Source of the DNA: Euryarchaeota archaeon UBA88
Lineage (GTDB): Archaea > Thermoplasmatota > Poseidoniia > Poseidoniales > Poseidoniaceae
Length of the DNA: 64,000 nucleotides
Reading direction: 5' to 3'
NCBI GenBank assembly: GCA_002499545.1
Contig: DAME01000025.1
Location: 1-64,000 of the forward strand
Shown one piece after another: positions 17,711-26,208 of the stretch; within the stretch, counting starts at the first letter, position 1, and every line of letters starts with the position of its first letter. The notes beneath the pieces are model-generated. The model worked only from the letters and a program-made list of their open reading frames with translations, was not told the origin of the DNA and did no database searches. The position numbers were made by a program, and so were the translations under genes.

Positions 17711-18856
17711 ATGCCAAAATTACAACTTGAGCAGCGCGTACGTTACCCACCATTTGAGTCACACAGATTCAAGCCAACACAACTACCTATAGCCAGTGAA
17801 ATTATCGTCATCAAAAAAGGCACTATGAAGGAGATTGAGCAAACACTCAAACAACAAATGCCGGGTTTCACCCTCGGAAACGAGCAATCGTGGTTGGTCG
17901 AGCAGCGGTACTTGGTTAACGATAAAATCTACGATGATTCAACCATCGTACGTAAGCAAAACATACGTGAATCCAGCAAAAAGCCACTCGCTGTAAAACA
18001 ACAACGGCAAGGCTGGTACCTCACCCCGAATCCGATTCATGCTGGTGTTCGGAAGTTCATTTCAGGGGCTGTAGTCGTCCTCTTAGTGACGCTTGGTTAT
18101 TTGTTCATCGAACCAGTACTTGCATCGATTGGGATTCCTGGAATTGGTACGAGCACTGTACGAATCGGCCTGCTTGATTATCCGATGCTTGCCGTACTTC
18201 TTATTCCGCTGTTGTTTTTTCCACTCATGTTGCGAGTGGCTGCTAACTTGAGTGACCTCCTACAGCAGCGTTTTTTCCTCAAATCATCGCCAAAAGATCC
18301 AATCGTGAAACTTCTCGCAGAACCAGTGGCAGGAAAGCCGTTGGAATTTTCTATTGAGATGGAAGAGATTCGTGACGACTGGAGGAATATTTCAATTACT
18401 TGGAGGGTTGGTGCACTACCACCATCCCGCAGCAGCTTATTCAACGCCTTAGGTAGAACCATTTCAAAGCAACCGCCACCTGGCTTGACCACTGAATTAC
18501 CGCATCATTGGGATGTCGGGTTGGATGACGGAACTGGTGGAGGAGAAGATGCTCCAATGGAAGACAGGGAAGTCAAGGGTGGATTGTTTCTCCGACCAAT
18601 GCGTGCAATGGAATTTGGTGAAAAGAAAACCATTGCATCCGGAGCAATGAGTCTCAAGGAGCCCAGTCTCGATTGGCCGGGCACGATTTCCAGTGATCTC
18701 ATACGGATTCACTGGGAGATGATCGTATCGATTGAGCGCGAAACTAAAGGGAATTTACTTTGGGTTATGCCTATAGCTGTCAGCCATCAAACCCGAACGG
18801 CGAGTATCCCGGTGATCCCAACAAATGACGGTCGAACGGAATCTGACTCTGTTTGA
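17711..18856 (+). CDS. Membrane protein of unknown function
   Basis: 381 aa. About 115 polar N-terminal residues, including VIKKGTMKEIEQTLKQQMPG, precede two membrane segments (GAVVVLLVTLGYLFIEPVL and YPMLAVLLIPLLFFPLMLRVAA). A beta-rich soluble domain follows, with GTGGGEDAPMEDRE and SSDLIRIHWEMIVSIERET, resembling an Ig-like or arrestin-like fold only in general look. No family recognised. It probably shares a transcript with the geranylgeranyl reductase (11 bp gap), which suggests but does not show a link to membrane lipids. Confidence 0.6.
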   Translation: MPKLQLEQRVRYPPFESHRFKPTQLPIASEIIVIKKGTMKEIEQTLKQQMPGFTLGNEQSWLVEQRYLVNDKIYDDSTIVRKQNIRESSKKPLAVKQQRQGWYLTPNPIHAGVRKFISGAVVVLLVTLGYLFIEPVLASIGIPGIGTSTVRIGLLDYPMLAVLLIPLLFFPLMLRVAANLSDLLQQRFFLKSSPKDPIVKLLAEPVAGKPLEFSIEMEEIRDDWRNISITWRVGALPPSRSSLFNALGRTISKQPPPGLTTELPHHWDVGLDDGTGGGEDAPMEDREVKGGLFLRPMRAMEFGEKKTIASGAMSLKEPSLDWPGTISSDLIRIHWEMIVSIERETKGNLLWVMPIAVSHQTRTASIPVIPTNDGRTESDSV

Positions 18857-18898
18857 GCGAACAACATATTCAAGTCTTTCATTGGTCTACCCGGATGC

Positions 18899-21800
18899 AT
18901 GAGCAAGCGTACCGTGACCGCTTTGATTCTCGTAGGTCTTATGTTCACATCAGGTTGCATGGGAGCAATTGAATCTGATTCGGATCTAACTGATGAACCA
19001 GAAATAGAACTTGAATCCATTTCACTCACTGCAAGTTGGGAATTAGCACCTTCTCAAGGTCTGGTGAATGATGCACCGATTCAATTCAATGTTAAGATTC
19101 AAGCCACGGGTCAAGACTGGACCGCTTCGCCAATGATTATCTCGCCGAGCATTGAACTTGTAGCAGAATTTGAATGGGAAAAAACACCGCTCGGTTACAC
19201 GCTTCAGTTGACGCCAACTGAAATTGGTTCGTATCTTGTTCAGGTGGATTTTGCAACAACTAACGGAGCGGTATTCGCTCTCCCAATTCCTGAACCATTG
19301 ACCCATACTCTGAATGTTACACCGGTTCAAGAACTCGCCCCAGTCCTGAGTGCACCTGTCGCGATTGAACTAAGTGAACCCACGATTATCTGGTTTGAAG
19401 GTAGTGTCACCCATTCATCCATCACAACATGCACACTCGACTATTCGGTTAGGAATGGCGAAAGTGGAACTGTATTTGTACGGGATGACGGTACTTGGAA
19501 ACGAATGATTGATTTTTCAGAATTAAGTGATTCTACTGCTATAACCACAACGGTAACCTGTGGAGAATTCACTGCACTCAGCGATACCGTGACAACCCAA
19601 ATTTATCTTGACAGTCCAGGCAACGACACAGATGGTGACGGTATCCTCGACCTGGTTGACCGTTGTATGGACGGTTATGGTGCCGAAGAAGGATGGGTAT
19701 CGACTGATGAAAGTGATATCGACGGGGACGGTTGCAATGATTTCCATGAAGATCTGGACGACGATAATGACGGTGTTGGTGACGATTTTGATGAGTGCCC
19801 TGACTCTGTAGGTTGGGTGAGTACACCCTATGCTGACTATGATTCTGATGGGTGCCATGATGCTGATGAAGACCTTGACGATGATGGTGATGGGGTTCTT
19901 GATGAATTCGATGATTGCCCGAGCGGACAACTTGGATGGGGTTCGAATTTTTACAGCGATCGAGATGGAGATGGATGTGCTGATTTAGACGAGGATTCTG
20001 ATGACGACAATGATGGATTAGAGGATGAACTGGATGCATGTCCAAGAGGTCAGAGCAACTGGTTCCGAAACACAAGCAGTGATTTTGATGATGATGGATG
20101 CGCTGACCAATCGGAAGACGAGGACGATGACAACGACGGTGTCAACGATGTCAACATCACTGGCGACATGCTTGATCGATGCCCACGAACAGCACTTAAC
20201 TCAACCGACGTAGATCAAAACGGCTGCTCAGCACTCCAGCGTGATACTGATCTTGATGGCGTTAATGATGCTCACGATCAGTGTGAGGGGACGCCTTCTG
20301 GATTGACGGTCAACGATGTAGGTTGTGCAGACTTGGACAACGATGGTGTGTATGCAAATGTTGACCAATGTCCTAATTCGCCTGAAAGATGGACCATTGA
20401 AATCGATGGGTGTGCTGTTATCCAGCAGCCTGTTGCTTGGAAAAGCAGTTCCCCATTGACTGGTCCGATGCAAATCGTTCCACAATTTTCTACACCAACG
20501 CTCAATGGAACCTACTACTTCCAACAACGCTGGACTGGCTATGACGTCTACTTTTTCATGTTCAAATACACGGATGCAGATGGGAACGGAAATTCTGCAA
20601 CATGGGGGCAAAACCCTGGCCCGTTCATTCGTTCGTTACCAGATAATGTTCACCTGTTCTATGGTTCGTTCGATACCACATACCACGCCGATATTCTAAA
20701 TCGAAAGGCTGCGGTTGAAAATGCGCTGAACCCAAGTGAGGAAGATGCATGGGAAGGGCGAATACACTACATTGACCAACGTGCAAATGGCATCAATGGC
20801 GGGTTGGGGCAGATGATCTCCTCCTTCAACAGTCCGTTGTACATGGGCATCGACCGATTTCAAATGGCTCGGGAGACGGGTTCACTCTATGCTTGGACAT
20901 CATCAAATAACGACCCAATGCATCTCGTCCATGAGCCAAAGCAGTGGAATGCCGAATTCCCGGTAGAATCACGCAGACACGATAGCGGTATTCATGAAGT
21001 AAAACTCTGGGATTTTGACGCACACAGTGGGGGTTGGGGTGGAGGTTTTACCTCGGCCCAGACATCGATTTTACCTTCAAACATGTCTCAATTTGATACG
21101 ATGGAAGTCTACCATGAGCACGCATGCGAAGACAGAATGAACCGTCATACGAAAGCCGACGGTTCCACGGGTGGGTGCCATGAGTGGGATTATGAAGCCA
21201 ATCTACGAATTTGCGATCGAGCAAATGCATCATCGTGCGGAACAGAATTCATGAGGTGGATTACAACGTACGGTCGAGAAGGGAAATGGCTTACCGACAT
21301 TTCACCCTACCTTTTCATGCTGGAAGATGATGATAATCGAACCTTCAAGTATCGAGGAGCGAACAAGGGAGATCTGACAATCACCCTCTTACTCAGTAAC
21401 TGGGGAAGTGGCTTGAGAGCTTCATCTGCAGATTTTGCCTTTACCGGCGGTCAGTTTGATGGAACGTACAACAACGAGTCAATGTATGACAGAAGCCTCA
21501 ATTTTACCGTCCCCTCATGGGCGGAAAGAGTGGAGATTGTTGCCACGATAACAGGCCATGGATTCAATAAGGACAATGCCAATTGTGCAGAGTTTTGTGA
21601 CCATCAACACCATTACTACCTCAATGGATTCACGACTTATGAATGGCATCCATTGGTCTACTCCAATGAAGGATGTGAAAATGAAGTGAGTAACGGTGTG
21701 GTTGCCAATCAGTTCGGCTCATGGCCGTTTGGTCGCGCAGGCTGGTGTGCTGGTCAAGACGTCAAGCAATGGACATATGACATCACAAGTTGGAGCGACA

Positions 21801-21940
21801 TGAGCGGTTCAGTCAACGAGCTTACCTACAGAGGATTGTTCAACGGTCAAGAATATCAACCATCTGATGGGATAGGAAACGGACAGCGTAACATACATGC
21901 GGAAATTTGGGTTGTGTATTACGCTGCCACTCTACAGTGA
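18899..21940 (+). CDS. Surface lipoprotein with thrombospondin type 3 repeats and a PNGase F-like domain
   Basis: 1013 aa. The signal peptide ends in lipobox FTSGCMG (Cys20 lipidated). Residues 40-235 are beta-rich. About 245-510 hold acidic DxDxDG calcium-binding repeats with paired Cys. The last 320 residues resemble peptide-N-glycosidase F: CHEWDYEAN at 760-768 matches PNGase F CDEWDRYAN (Asp764 at the catalytic Asp60), NCAEFC at 895-900 matches GCAEWC (Glu898 at Glu206), and GRAGWC matches DRAGWCPG. WLTDISPYL fits the strand before the second sub-domain. It may remove N-glycans from external glycoproteins before peptidases act. Family match is from remembered sequence. Confidence 0.78.
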   Translation: MSKRTVTALILVGLMFTSGCMGAIESDSDLTDEPEIELESISLTASWELAPSQGLVNDAPIQFNVKIQATGQDWTASPMIISPSIELVAEFEWEKTPLGYTLQLTPTEIGSYLVQVDFATTNGAVFALPIPEPLTHTLNVTPVQELAPVLSAPVAIELSEPTIIWFEGSVTHSSITTCTLDYSVRNGESGTVFVRDDGTWKRMIDFSELSDSTAITTTVTCGEFTALSDTVTTQIYLDSPGNDTDGDGILDLVDRCMDGYGAEEGWVSTDESDIDGDGCNDFHEDLDDDNDGVGDDFDECPDSVGWVSTPYADYDSDGCHDADEDLDDDGDGVLDEFDDCPSGQLGWGSNFYSDRDGDGCADLDEDSDDDNDGLEDELDACPRGQSNWFRNTSSDFDDDGCADQSEDEDDDNDGVNDVNITGDMLDRCPRTALNSTDVDQNGCSALQRDTDLDGVNDAHDQCEGTPSGLTVNDVGCADLDNDGVYANVDQCPNSPERWTIEIDGCAVIQQPVAWKSSSPLTGPMQIVPQFSTPTLNGTYYFQQRWTGYDVYFFMFKYTDADGNGNSATWGQNPGPFIRSLPDNVHLFYGSFDTTYHADILNRKAAVENALNPSEEDAWEGRIHYIDQRANGINGGLGQMISSFNSPLYMGIDRFQMARETGSLYAWTSSNNDPMHLVHEPKQWNAEFPVESRRHDSGIHEVKLWDFDAHSGGWGGGFTSAQTSILPSNMSQFDTMEVYHEHACEDRMNRHTKADGSTGGCHEWDYEANLRICDRANASSCGTEFMRWITTYGREGKWLTDISPYLFMLEDDDNRTFKYRGANKGDLTITLLLSNWGSGLRASSADFAFTGGQFDGTYNNESMYDRSLNFTVPSWAERVEIVATITGHGFNKDNANCAEFCDHQHHYYLNGFTTYEWHPLVYSNEGCENEVSNGVVANQFGSWPFGRAGWCAGQDVKQWTYDITSWSDMSGSVNELTYRGLFNGQEYQPSDGIGNGQRNIHAEIWVVYYAATLQ
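19627..20430 (+). repeat. Thrombospondin type 3 repeat tract inside the PNGase-like lipoprotein
   Basis: About eight imperfect protein-level repeats of the form D-x-D-x-D-G-C/V-x-D-x-x-D with Cys at regular spacing (for example DIDGDGCND, DYDSDGCHD, DRDGDGCAD). These bind calcium and form a rigid stalk in known TSP3 proteins. At the DNA level copies have diverged, so this is not a recent tandem expansion. Confidence 0.85.
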
Positions 21941-21950
21941 CGCACGATGC

Positions 21951-23135
21951 TTAAAATTGAGCTGGTGGGGAAGATTTCAAATCCTCAAGATTTGATGCGA
22001 GCCGAGGTGTATCGAGTAAAACATAGTCGCTATCACGCCGTTGCGGCATAAAGCCTGCTCGAACGATGACGTTTTGAAGTTCCATTTCGGTGGCTTGGAA
22101 TTTGGTGGTCCCAGAAGCGGAAACGACGTTTTCCTCCATCATGGTAGAACCGACATCGTTCGCACCACCAAACAATGCCATTTGAGCGGTCTTAATGCCC
22201 ATTGTAGGCCATGATGATTGAATATTATCGATGTTGTCAAGGAACATTCGTGACACGGCAACGTGTCGAAGATATTCTGTAGAACCTGCTCCGAGGGTGA
22301 TTTTGTTTTGTCCCTTGTTCCTTTTTCCAAACGTGTTAACCTCTAGTTGAACTGGCCACGCAATGAAGGATGTGAAGCCCTTATCACCACGATTCAAGGA
22401 ACGTTCTTGTAAATCACGGATGTGGCGCATGTGCTCGATTCGTTGCTCCAAAGTTTCTCCAAATCCGATTACGTTGGTCGCACTTGTTGTTAATTGCAAA
22501 TCTTGGGCTTCACGCATCACTCGAAGCCAGTTTTTCGGAGAACCCTTCTTTGGAGATACATTATTGCGAACATCTTCAACCAGCATTTCAGCACCACCAC
22601 CAGGTAATCCATGCATTCCAGCAGCCTTCAGACGAGTCAAAACCTCTGATGTATCAATGCCCGTAACCTCTGCTATCCCTTCAATTTCAATGGGACTAAA
22701 ACAATCAATGTCAATCGAAGGGTGACGGGAACGGAGTTCACGAAGAAGGTCCTCATACCATGAAAATGGAAGTTCCGGGTTAACCCCTCCCTGCATGAGG
22801 ATACGTACCCCACCGATTGCTTCGAGTTCAGAAATCCGTTGGGATATTTGATCAATGGATTGGGTGTATGTTTCATCATGTCCGGGGGGTCGATAAAATG
22901 AACAAAACTGACAGTTTATGGTACACACATTGGTGTAATTGATGTTACGATCAATCAGGTACGTGACCTGTTTCGGTCCGTGAAAAGCATTACGACGAAG
23001 GTGCGCAGCCGACATGAGTTCGTGAAGTGGCGCATGTGCATACAGTTCAAGTGCATCCTCTTCACTCAATCGGAAATCCGCAGAATTTTCCCGAGTCCAC
23101 CGGCTCTGGAATTCAAGAATGCGTGTCCAATTCAT
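21951..23135 (-). CDS. mqnC: Cyclic dehypoxanthinyl futalosine synthase (radical SAM)
   Basis: 394 aa. The radical SAM cluster motif CTINCQFC is at residues 71-78 (CxxxCxxC, Cys71/75/78) after DRNINYTNV, the MqnC/MqnE/CofH pattern. MqnC rather than CofH is supported by FYRPPGHDETY, SWPTMGIKTAQMALFGGAND and MMEENVVSASGT. The enzyme cyclises dehypoxanthine futalosine in the futalosine route to menaquinone. No other mqn gene is in the window. It ends 10 bp from the convergent PNGase-like gene and starts 9 bp after the upstream peptidase stop, so it is probably in one operon with that gene and the upstream surface protein. Confidence 0.85.
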   Translation of the reverse strand: MNWTRILEFQSRWTRENSADFRLSEEDALELYAHAPLHELMSAAHLRRNAFHGPKQVTYLIDRNINYTNVCTINCQFCSFYRPPGHDETYTQSIDQISQRISELEAIGGVRILMQGGVNPELPFSWYEDLLRELRSRHPSIDIDCFSPIEIEGIAEVTGIDTSEVLTRLKAAGMHGLPGGGAEMLVEDVRNNVSPKKGSPKNWLRVMREAQDLQLTTSATNVIGFGETLEQRIEHMRHIRDLQERSLNRGDKGFTSFIAWPVQLEVNTFGKRNKGQNKITLGAGSTEYLRHVAVSRMFLDNIDNIQSSWPTMGIKTAQMALFGGANDVGSTMMEENVVSASGTTKFQATEMELQNVIVRAGFMPQRRDSDYVLLDTPRLASNLEDLKSSPPAQF

Positions 23136-23144
23136 AGGAAAACC

Positions 23145-24575
23145 TCACCATTGCTTTCCAGTCACGGATTCGATTTCTTCAATTGTTTTTGGGCACGAAG
23201 CAGTTAGCACGTCCGGTTCATCAGAGGTGACCAGAACATCGTCTTCAATTCGGATACCAAGGTTGGCATACCGTGGTGGGCAATCCACATCTGGCCTCCA
23301 GGCTCCAAAATACAATCCAGGTTCTACTGTTAGGCACATGCCTTCTTCAAGTAAGCGGGGCTCTCCATTCGGTTTGTAAATGCCTACATCATGAACGTCT
23401 AAACCAATCCAGTGACTGGTATTGTGCATGTACCAAAGTCGAAGATCACCGGTTTTCATGTCAAGTGATTCTTCCAAAGTCTGTGATATTACACCCAAAC
23501 GAATCAAGCCTTCAGCCATCACTGTGCGAGCAGCATCGTGGGGCGCTGTATATGGGCGACCAACTCTGCACTGATCGATTGCAGCAAGTTGAGCGTCGAG
23601 AACGAGCTGATAGATTTCTTTTTGAGCTTCAGTAAAGACACCGTTAATTGGCCATGAACGAGTGATATCGGCAGCATATCCGCGATACTCAGCACCAGCA
23701 TCGACCAGAATTACTTCTCCGTCAAGACAAGCATCATTGTTTTCCTTGTAGTGGAGGATAGTTGCATTTTCTCCACACCCAACAATCGAAGGATACGACC
23801 ATCCAGATGTTCCGGCGTACGAAAAGAAGCCTTCGATGGTTGATTGTATTTGATATTCCATTCGACCGGGGCGAGTATGGCGCATTGCAGCTTCGTGCGC
23901 AACGCTCGATACATCAGCAGCAAATCGCATTTGAGCAATCTCAGAATCAGATTTTCTCAATCGGAGCTCAGCAATTCGAGCGCTGGGGTCTTCGATTGAA
24001 ACTGGACCAGTACCAAAATGCTGGCGTGCACGGTCGCGACGTTCAACCGATTGAAGAACCAAATCATCCATTGCAGGTTGGATACCGGTTCGCAGTAATA
24101 CTCGTTGTGAATCATCAATCATCACACCTATCCGCTCTTCAAGTTCATCGATACCGTACGCTTCATCAACCGCCCATTCCTTGAGAGCACCTTCAACCCC
24201 GGGTCTACGGCCTTCCCAAATTTCCTTGAGTGTGTCTTTAGGTTGAACGAATAGAACAGAAGACCAGCTTCCGTCTTTACAGTACATGCAGAACACTGAT
24301 TCAGGGTCATGCCAGCCAACAAAATACAGCATGTTACTCATGGTGCGAAACGGATAATGAACATCATTCGAATGGGTTGCTTCGTGCCCAGAGCACAAAA
24401 TCACGAGGTCATCCGAACGAAGTTGCGAAGTGAGGCGGTTTTGGCGAGCTCTGTATTCATCAGTGGAAATCTTAGGAGGTTGCGGTCCAACCTTACCCAT
24501 GGCTGCCTCGTGCATGCGATGTCCAGTCGTCGACCAGTCTTCAATAATTGCATCATAAGAGTTACAATTTTGCAT
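23145..24575 (-). CDS. pepP: Xaa-Pro aminopeptidase (M24B)
   Basis: 476 aa from ATG 24575, overlapping the end of the upstream gene by 14 nt. N-terminal creatinase-like domain with HYPFRTMSNMLYFVGW. The pita-bread catalytic domain shows all five metal ligands: VDAGAEYRGYAADITR (two Asp), HNTSHWIGLDVHD (His), TVEPGLYF (Glu) and GIRIEDDV (Glu). It cleaves the N-terminal residue when proline is second. No signal peptide, so cytoplasmic. It fits a peptide-feeding life together with the secreted proteases and proline dehydrogenase encoded here. Confidence 0.93.
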   Translation of the reverse strand: MQNCNSYDAIIEDWSTTGHRMHEAAMGKVGPQPPKISTDEYRARQNRLTSQLRSDDLVILCSGHEATHSNDVHYPFRTMSNMLYFVGWHDPESVFCMYCKDGSWSSVLFVQPKDTLKEIWEGRRPGVEGALKEWAVDEAYGIDELEERIGVMIDDSQRVLLRTGIQPAMDDLVLQSVERRDRARQHFGTGPVSIEDPSARIAELRLRKSDSEIAQMRFAADVSSVAHEAAMRHTRPGRMEYQIQSTIEGFFSYAGTSGWSYPSIVGCGENATILHYKENNDACLDGEVILVDAGAEYRGYAADITRSWPINGVFTEAQKEIYQLVLDAQLAAIDQCRVGRPYTAPHDAARTVMAEGLIRLGVISQTLEESLDMKTGDLRLWYMHNTSHWIGLDVHDVGIYKPNGEPRLLEEGMCLTVEPGLYFGAWRPDVDCPPRYANLGIRIEDDVLVTSDEPDVLTASCPKTIEEIESVTGKQW

Positions 24576-26157
24576 CGTGGGAATCATCCTTGGACGGCTC
24601 AATGCGGTTCCACTTAGGAATACTGTTTGCAGCAGATTGGCTCATCGTCCTTCGAACAAAGAAAATCAAACCTACCAGTGCCCCCAATGCAACCAGACTG
24701 AACACCATGTTGGAGGTCGTTATGCGAGAACTTGCTCCAGCAGCCTCTTCGATACGCAGTGTGAACGCAAGAGAAGATGTTTCGTCATCATCGTCAGAGA
24801 CGACCAAGCGGACATCATAGGCCCCCGGACTGGAAAAGTCTGAATGATTGAGAGAGGATTTTCCCGTGACATAGATTTGATCATTGATGTACCATGAACA
24901 CATGATGTCGGAAGCATCATTCTGGGTATCTGTGCTCCCATCACAGTTGAGGTCCCATTCACTACCGGATACGGTTGAAATCAATGTCCCGTCACTCACT
25001 GTCAGCCCGTCAAGTTGAATTGCGGGTGACGGTGCTTGGTTGACTACTAAGAATTCATAACTCGTTCGAATCAGGCGACCAACTGAATCGCGAATCAAAA
25101 GTTCGACCGACCAGGTACCGCTCAATGACGGTTGCAACATGATTTCGGAGTCTGAAAGTTGTTGAGATTCCAAAACAGAATGACGACTACCATCGGGCTG
25201 TACGACCGTCCATGTAAGTTCCATCGAACCACCATCATACCCTTCTATCACGGTACTCGAAAAGGACACGTTTGTAGATTCGAATACGGATTCTATGGTC
25301 GAATTCTGTGATTCAAGGTCGACTACTCCGTTGGTTTCAGATTGAAAAACGATTTCCACATCTGGCAGAGAGCGGTCAATGTGGAAGGTTAATGTTTGAG
25401 ATTCAGAAGTGCGCAGAAGCGAATCAAGAACGTAGATTTTAAGCAACCAAAATCCGTCTGGAAGTGATATTGATTCCGGAGTGAATTCTACATCCCAACC
25501 TTGTTCACTTGGGGTTTGCGAAAAATCAGTGAATTGAGAGAAGGCTTCACGGCAGATACCGAACGGGGCGGGGCATATTTCCATTCGTACTTGGGATTCG
25601 ATATCGGTATGTGGTGCAAAGACCACTGGAACGAACACTTGGGATACGTCGTTCATCACGACGATTCGGTTATTTTTGAAAGGCAAAAGAACAGGCCGGT
25701 GATGGTTGAACGAATCATCGGAATCTATTGAATCATGGACTTGGATTTCTCCGAGATAGACGATGAGGGAAAACAAGGGTAAGTCAGTACTGTTGACTGC
25801 ATCCAATGCAAAGAGACATGTACACTTGATGGCAGTAACATTCAATTCCACATCCCAGTGCCACGAATCCTCTGAAGTAGCTTCGACGTTTGTAAGGTAT
25901 CCTGTTTCAAGCGCAACAGGTTGTTCATCGATGGTTGATAGATTGTAAAGAGTCCACATCGTATTTGACAGAGGGATTTCTGAGCTTCCGTTGAGGAACA
26001 TTTCGGAGGAAAATGAAGAACCTGTGGTTTGATGAACGGTAACGAGGGATTCCTCAGAAATGGGTTTGTGATGCTTAGCATCTACCAGTCCTGACAAGGT
26101 CGGCATCAAAAAACAGGCCAACATGAGGATAACACAGAACTTGTTGGTCATTCCCAT
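24562..26157 (-). CDS. Exported, C-terminally anchored Ig/PKD-like surface protein
   Basis: About 531 aa from ATG 26157 (26151 and 26184 are alternatives). Signal peptide with FCVILMLACFLMPTLSG. The body is beta-sandwich-like: repeated patterns such as GFWLLKIYVLDSL, GTWSVELLIRDSVG and GAYDVRLVVSDDDDE look like consecutive PKD or Ig-like domains. A single membrane helix (NMVFSLVALGALVGLIFFV) and a short basic tail end the protein. Several NxT/S sites occur. It lies 51 bp downstream of the large TSP3 protein and overlaps pepP by 14 nt. Role unknown; likely a cell-surface stalk or adhesin. Confidence 0.72.
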   Translation of the reverse strand: MGMTNKFCVILMLACFLMPTLSGLVDAKHHKPISEESLVTVHQTTGSSFSSEMFLNGSSEIPLSNTMWTLYNLSTIDEQPVALETGYLTNVEATSEDSWHWDVELNVTAIKCTCLFALDAVNSTDLPLFSLIVYLGEIQVHDSIDSDDSFNHHRPVLLPFKNNRIVVMNDVSQVFVPVVFAPHTDIESQVRMEICPAPFGICREAFSQFTDFSQTPSEQGWDVEFTPESISLPDGFWLLKIYVLDSLLRTSESQTLTFHIDRSLPDVEIVFQSETNGVVDLESQNSTIESVFESTNVSFSSTVIEGYDGGSMELTWTVVQPDGSRHSVLESQQLSDSEIMLQPSLSGTWSVELLIRDSVGRLIRTSYEFLVVNQAPSPAIQLDGLTVSDGTLISTVSGSEWDLNCDGSTDTQNDASDIMCSWYINDQIYVTGKSSLNHSDFSSPGAYDVRLVVSDDDDETSSLAFTLRIEEAAGASSRITTSNMVFSLVALGALVGLIFFVRRTMSQSAANSIPKWNRIEPSKDDSHDAKL

Positions 26158-26208
26158 GACCGAGTGTGCGTTCCATTCAAACATGAATGTTCGCTCTTCA
26201 TGGGCCGC

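Noticed and set aside
19578..20075. His-rich minus-strand open frame
   Set aside because: It is the antisense shadow of acidic TSP3 repeats, where Asp codons read as His or Ile/Val in reverse.
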